This document shows positions 59,299 through 64,000 of a DNA stretch of 64,000 bases, piece by piece (the first letter of the stretch is position 1; each line of letters starts with the position of its first letter). The position numbers and the translations under genes are program-made. The notes beneath the pieces are model-generated. The model was not told the origin of the DNA. It saw nothing but the letters and a program-made list of their open reading frames with translations, and searched no databases. The stretch comes from Rhizoclosmatium globosum (lineage: Eukaryota; Chytridiomycota; Chytridiomycetes; Chytridiales; Chytriomycetaceae): contig MCGO01000007.1 of the NCBI GenBank assembly GCA_002104985.1, positions 496,001 through 560,000 of the forward strand, written 5' to 3'.

Positions 59299-60036
59299 CT
59301 AAAATAGGCGACACCATGTCGTTTCTTGTTCATCGTCTATCCTCTCCCTTTCTTCCTCCCAAATGATGATCCTCCGTCCTTTGACTTTGTCGTACAATTC
59401 CCCAAAATAAGCACTGTTTGCATCTTTGCTCCCTCCAATCCCCAAGTCTCGATAGGTGAGAATAAATTCAGTTCGAGTCCTCTTCGTTGGCCGTTTTGTT
59501 TTGGAGCCATACAGTTCCTGATTCAAAAACAGTATCGCGAATAGAACATTAACCAAGCAATCTTCAGATTTAAATTGATTCATGGCTGCGGGATTACATT
59601 CCAGGTATCTTTCAGCAAACGCCTCCAAGAGCTTATCAATCTTGCTGGCTTCTCCGGGAAACATCAGATGGTGCTCCGCAAGCTCGCATAAAGCTTCAAA
59701 GACGTCTTTACTTTCAAGATTAATCAGGGACATGAAATATTGGCGGACTTGTTTGATTTCGTCACTTGGGTCCGTTAGATAGATTCCTTTGGATGTTCGT
59801 TTCAATCCAGGTGTTGAATGTAAGAAAAATGCGATGGAGTACAGAGTCAGATGTTCGTCAGGGATTGTCGTTGGCGAAGGTGGCGTAAGCTGTGGTATCA
59901 GCCCATGTTCCATCCAGAACTTGATGGCATTACGCGGCGATCGGTCATAATAGCTTTGGAGATTGTTAGGATCAGGGGAGTTGAAAAGTGTTAGGCCTTC
60001 GAGAAATAGGTCAGGTTGACCTTGAATGTCGTTCAT
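59299..60036 (-). CDS. Small Sec7-domain protein (Arf GEF-like)
   Basis: Single exon, 245 residues, ATG at 60036 (a TTG precedes it). Nearly the whole protein is one Sec7 domain: NAIKFWMEHGLI, SIAFFLHSTPGLKRTSKGIYL, LMFPGEASKIDKLLEAFAERY and CLVNVLFAILFLNQELYG. The catalytic glutamate of the Sec7 'glutamic finger' is Glu129 (FPGE). Most eukaryotic Sec7 GEFs are much larger, with DCB/HUS or PH domains, so a domain-only form is unusual. The C-terminal ~60 residues are basic. It likely catalyses GDP release from Arf; the target is unknown. Confidence 0.72.
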   Translation of the reverse strand: MNDIQGQPDLFLEGLTLFNSPDPNNLQSYYDRSPRNAIKFWMEHGLIPQLTPPSPTTIPDEHLTLYSIAFFLHSTPGLKRTSKGIYLTDPSDEIKQVRQYFMSLINLESKDVFEALCELAEHHLMFPGEASKIDKLLEAFAERYLECNPAAMNQFKSEDCLVNVLFAILFLNQELYGSKTKRPTKRTRTEFILTYRDLGIGGSKDANSAYFGELYDKVKGRRIIIWEEERERIDDEQETTWCRLF

Positions 60037-60480
60037 CAAATGTTTTCACTTCTTATGCAGACTATTAAATCTAGTAATTATCTTATTCAGACTGGATGAG
60101 CACAAAGTACAGTGTTTTAGAGTTTCGCGCGTCCGTTATTGGTCCTCCCACCTGAGCTTATTACTTTTCTGTAATTCAGAGAAAAGAAGGACAATGCACT
60201 ACCGTTATCGGCGAAATATTCCCCATATTTATCCGGTGCACGTTGATATTGTCGGACGGAACGGATCGGCTATGATCCGAGCCTGAGCACTCAACCAATG
60301 AATCAATAGTTTCACCGAAGATCGTATGATGTGAATTAATTCATCAGTTGACAAAGGAACTGCGCAGGTCTTTCCAGCGCCTTGTTGAAATCCACCCAGG
60401 AATCCACCCACGAGCCAAGCGCAACGAAAAAAAACTTGCTCTTCTTCGCAACAGCATTTACTCAATTCAACTGAATTTGG
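60037..60480. other. Intergenic region between divergent genes
   Basis: About 440 bp between the Sec7 gene (minus) and transhydrogenase (plus). No gene, RNA or repeat recognised. Confidence 0.45.
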
Positions 60481-63400
60481 ATGGCTACGTATTCGGTCCG
60501 TTTTCGGGTTGCTCTAACCCGTTCATTCGGATTCCGTCTTGCCTCGACAGTCTCCAACCCTCCGGCAGGTGTGTTGCAGCTTCGTAATGCTTCTCCCAGG
60601 TGACAACCTATTATAGCAGGCACAGCGTATGGATCTCTCGTCGTCGGAGCGCCAAAGGAATCATTCCTGAATGAAAACAGAGTGGCGCTCACTCCAGCAA
60701 ACACAAAGCTTCTCCTCAAGAAAGGGTTCTCAAAGGTTCTTGTGCAGGAAGGAGCCGGTCTTGCCGCTCAATTCACAGACCAGATGTACAAAGGTGCGTG
60801 ATATTCGTTGCTCAAGAATACAGTGCTTGGCTCAATTACTTTCCCCAGACGCGGGAGCCACCCTCGTTCCATCTACTTCTGACCTTCTGCGCGAATCGGA
60901 TATTGTTCTCAAAGTACGCCCACCATCTGTCCAGGAGGCTGCGCAGGTTAAAGAGACGGCGACTGTTATTTCGTTTCTTTATGGTATGTTTTCAAGCATG
61001 CGGCAAGTCCAACCAAACTATTAATGCTTTGATTAACACAGCTGCGAGAAATCAAGATGTGGTTGATGCGTTGAAGGCCAGAAAAGCAACCGCCCTTGGA
61101 ATGGAAATGATTCCGTAAGTTGCTATTACGAGTTCTGATGTATTAAACATATTATAATCAGTCGCATTTCGCGCGCTCAAGTGTTTGATGCTCTCTCGTC
61201 CATGGCAAATATTGCTGGTTATAAGGCTGTTCTTGAAGCCTCGAACCAGTTCGGGTCTTTCTTGACTGGTCAAATCACTGCTGCTGGTAAAATCCCTCCC
61301 GGAAAGGTTCTCGTCATTGGTGCTGGAGTTGCTGGTCTCTCTGCTGTTGTCACTGCTCGTCGTCTTGGTGCAATTGTACGTGCATTCGATACTCGTTCCG
61401 CTGCACGCGAACAAGTAGAATCTCTCGGCGCTGAGTTCTTGGAAGTCACGGGTATTCAAGAAAGTGGAGATGGCGGTGGTGGATACGCTAAAGAGATGTC
61501 GAAAGAATTCATTGAGGCAGAGTACAAGCTTTTTCTTGCGCAGTGCAAGGAAGTCGATATCGTGATTACCACAGTACGTATTTGGTTTTCATGAAACGTT
61601 AATGAGCTCATATTTGCGCTCAGGCATTGATCCCTGGAAAACCAGCGCCGAAACTCATCAAGGAATACATGGTTGCAGCAATGAAACAAGGATCTGTCAT
61701 CGTTGATTTGGCGGCTGAAATGGGTGGAAACTGTGATCTCACCAAACCTGGCGAAGTCTTCATCTCCCCAAATGGTGTCAAGATTGTTGGATACACAGAC
61801 TTGCCATCTCGCTTGCCAACCCAATCTTCGAACCTTTACTCAAATAACATTACCAAGTTCCTGCTCTCTCTTGGAAAAGATTCGCACTTCCATATTGATA
61901 TGGGGGACGAAGTAACCCGTGGTGCCATTTTACTCAACCAAGGTACTTTGGTTCCACCAGCTCCTCGGCCAGCCGCTCCGCCTGCCCCAACGACTTCAGC
62001 TACATCTGATAAAAAGAAAGATGAAGAAGTTAAGGCCCTGACACCATTTGAACAAAAGTCTCAGGAAGTAGCTGCAATTACTGGTGCATCTACTGCATTG
62101 ATGATTCTTGGAAAAGTAACTGGTGGTGCTTTTATGGCGGGAATGACAACATTCACTCTTGCTGGATTGATTGGATACCGCGTTGTTTGGGGCGTGACAC
62201 CTGCACTACACTCCCCTCTTATGTCGGTCACAAACGCAATTTCTGGTATAGTTGGAGTTGGAGGAATGTTCTATATGGGTGGTGGTCTTGTTCCATACAC
62301 GTTCTCTCAGCTTTTGGCTGCATTGTCGGTTTTATTGGCAAACATCAATGTGTTTGGAGGCTTCGTGATTTCTCAACGTATGCTTGACATGTTCAAGAGA
62401 GAAGGAGATCCTCCAGAATACTCTTACTTGTACTTGGCGCCTGCTGCCGTGTTTGGATTTGGCTTCTTGTCAAACTTGGGTGCTGCTGACGTAAGTGGAT
62501 TGGTTCAGGCTGGTTATCTTGCTTCGACGCTACTCTGCATGGCTTCATTGACAGGTCTTGCGTCTCAAGCCACAGCTAGAGCCGGCAATGCGATGGGAAT
62601 TCTTGGTGTTGGGTCTGGTATTGCTGCTGCTCTACTTTCAGTTGGATTTTCACCTTGGGTTCTTGCTCAGTTTACCATCCTTACTGGTGTAGGAGCTGCT
62701 GTTGGTATTTACTTTGGTCGGAAAGTGACTCCCGTTCAACTTCCTGAAACTGTTGCATTGTTGCACTCTGTTGTAGGTTTAGCTGCTGTCTTCACTTCCA
62801 TTGCTGCATTTGTTGCCCATCCTGTGGGTGCAGCCTTACCTAAAGTTATTGCTTATCTTGGAACTTTTATTGGTGGAATTACTTTTACCGGATCCCTTGT
62901 TGCATATGGAAAGCTGGCAGGAACAATGAGTAGCAAACCACTCGCTCTCCCAAACAAAAACTTGATTAATATGGACTTGTGACTGCGAATGCGGCCTTAA
63001 TGGTTCCATTTTTGACAACTACTTCTTGGGTTGCTATTCCCATTCTCTGCTTGCTTGGAAACGTAGCACTCTCATTTGTCAAAGGATATCATCTGACAGC
63101 TTCAATTGGTGGAGCTGATATGCCTGTTGTTATCACTGTCTTGAATTCTTACTCTGGTTGGGCACTTTGTGCTGAAGGCTTCCTGCTCGGAAATGATTTG
63201 CTTTCTGCTGTTGGATCATTAATTGGTGTATCTGGTGCAATCCTCAGTTACATTATGTGCAAAGCAATGAATCGATCTATTTGGTCTGTAATTTTTGGTG
63301 GTTCCTGGAATACAGCCGCTCCTGTTCTTGGAGAAGCTACTACAGCAAAGACAGGACCTGTCATTGAAACATCTGTTGAGAATATTGTAGAAGATTTGGC

Positions 63401-64000
63401 TAATGCTGAGACTGTGATTATTGTACCAGGATATGGACTTGCTGTGGCTAAAGCACAATATGCAATTGCAGATACAGTCAAGATGCTCCACGCAAATGGA
63501 GTAAAAGTCAGATTTGGAATCCACCCAGTTGCAGGAAGAATGCCTGGTCAACTTAATGTGCTGCTTGCTGAAGCTGGTGTTCCGTATGATGTTGTTCTTG
63601 AGATGGAAGAAATCAATGAGGACTTTGGTGAAACTGACATTACTCTTGTGATTGGAGCAAATGACACAGTAAACCCATTGGCTTTGGAACCTGGAAGTAT
63701 TATTGCTGGGATGCCTGTTTTGCATGTTTGGAAGAGTAAACAGGTGTTTGTCATGAAACGCTCCATGGCAAGTGGATACGCAGATGTTCCAAACCCCCTG
63801 TTCTTCAACACTAATACATCTATGTTGTTTGGTGATGCTTTGAAGAGTTGTACTGGCATTCGTGATGCTCTTGCTGTGAGACTTGGAAAAAGTGAAGACT
63901 ATACAATGTTCAATAAACTGAGATGTCTTTCCTACACAAAAAGACCTTTTTTCTTCCTCTTTTATGTTATGAGAGTCATATTCACTTCTGTGACCTCCAC
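60481..64000 (+). CDS. NNT: Mitochondrial NAD(P) transhydrogenase, with apparent frameshift; 3' end not reached
   Basis: Exons 60481-60568, 60617-60793, 60849-60983, 61042-61114, 61162-61573 and 61624 onward. Residues 1-29 are a mitochondrial presequence. Domain I (NAD-binding) has [29 protein letters not shown] and the [17 protein letters not shown] block. The membrane domain and the NADP-binding domain III ([55 protein letters not shown]) follow in the animal order. The frame ends in TGA at 62980, but the next conserved segment ([12 protein letters not shown]) begins in another frame at 62979; one base seems to be missing. No GT-AG intron repairs it. Past [12 protein letters not shown] no stop is met before the window ends, which is longer than the family norm. 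The enzyme makes NADPH from NADH using the proton gradient. Confidence 0.88.

Noticed and set aside
62979..63063. GT..AG stretch after the transhydrogenase stop as an intron
   Set aside because: Joining across it gives the wrong downstream frame and deletes a conserved membrane segment.

Overview
The window is nuclear DNA of a fungus, most probably a zoosporic (chytrid-like) one. It holds about 37 densely packed protein genes. Most are split by short introns of about 40-70 nt with GT..AG ends, and both reading frame and family homology run through the splices. Fungal markers are a secreted tyrosinase, a protein O-mannosyltransferase with dolichol kinase, a Num1-type cortical PH protein and a GlcNAc-catabolism cluster. 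A PIH1D2-like dynein-assembly factor and a TmcB-like PAS protein point to a flagellated lineage; that lineage call is inference. Exon ends were assembled by hand from splice signals, reading phase and homology, so allow an error of 1-3 nt.

Layout. 0-5.6 kb: start of an ABCC transporter, then a membrane-anchored FG nucleoporin. 5.8-12.2 kb: three members of a local zinc-finger family, an isochorismatase-fold hydrolase, a 1.55-kb element with 48-bp perfect inverted repeats that carries an intact spliced serine-recombinase gene, and an ankyrin protein. 12.5-23.2 kb: tyrosinase, anoctamin, cyclin H, mitochondrial DnaJ and mitochondrial tRNA 2-thiouridylase. 23.3-28.8 kb: a 1669-residue TmcB-like PAS protein. 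28.9-32.5 kb: aldose 1-epimerase and two convergent Ras genes. 33-39.5 kb: PMT, dolichol kinase, Rab11, COX17. 39.5-50.2 kb: DCC1, two more zinc-finger family genes, a GPI-type aspartic protease, an unknown gene, a Num1-like protein and an SGNH-like membrane protein. 51.4-64 kb: BUD23, PIH1 protein, hexokinase, nagA, nagB, a Sec7-only protein and a mitochondrial NAD(P) transhydrogenase that runs off the end.

Functional groupings. Hexokinase, GlcNAc-6-P deacetylase and GlcN-6-P deaminase form a route from GlcNAc (chitin monomer) to fructose-6-P. Dolichol kinase and PMT sit tail to tail and act at two points of the dolichol-phosphate-mannose pathway. MDJ1/MTU1 and GALM/RAS are head-to-head pairs with very short shared 5' regions.

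The best candidates for something undescribed are the serine-recombinase element at 7949-9501 and the five-member double zinc-module family spread over 40 kb. Two conserved genes (DnaJ and transhydrogenase) each contain an apparent one-base frameshift, so some indels may be assembly errors.
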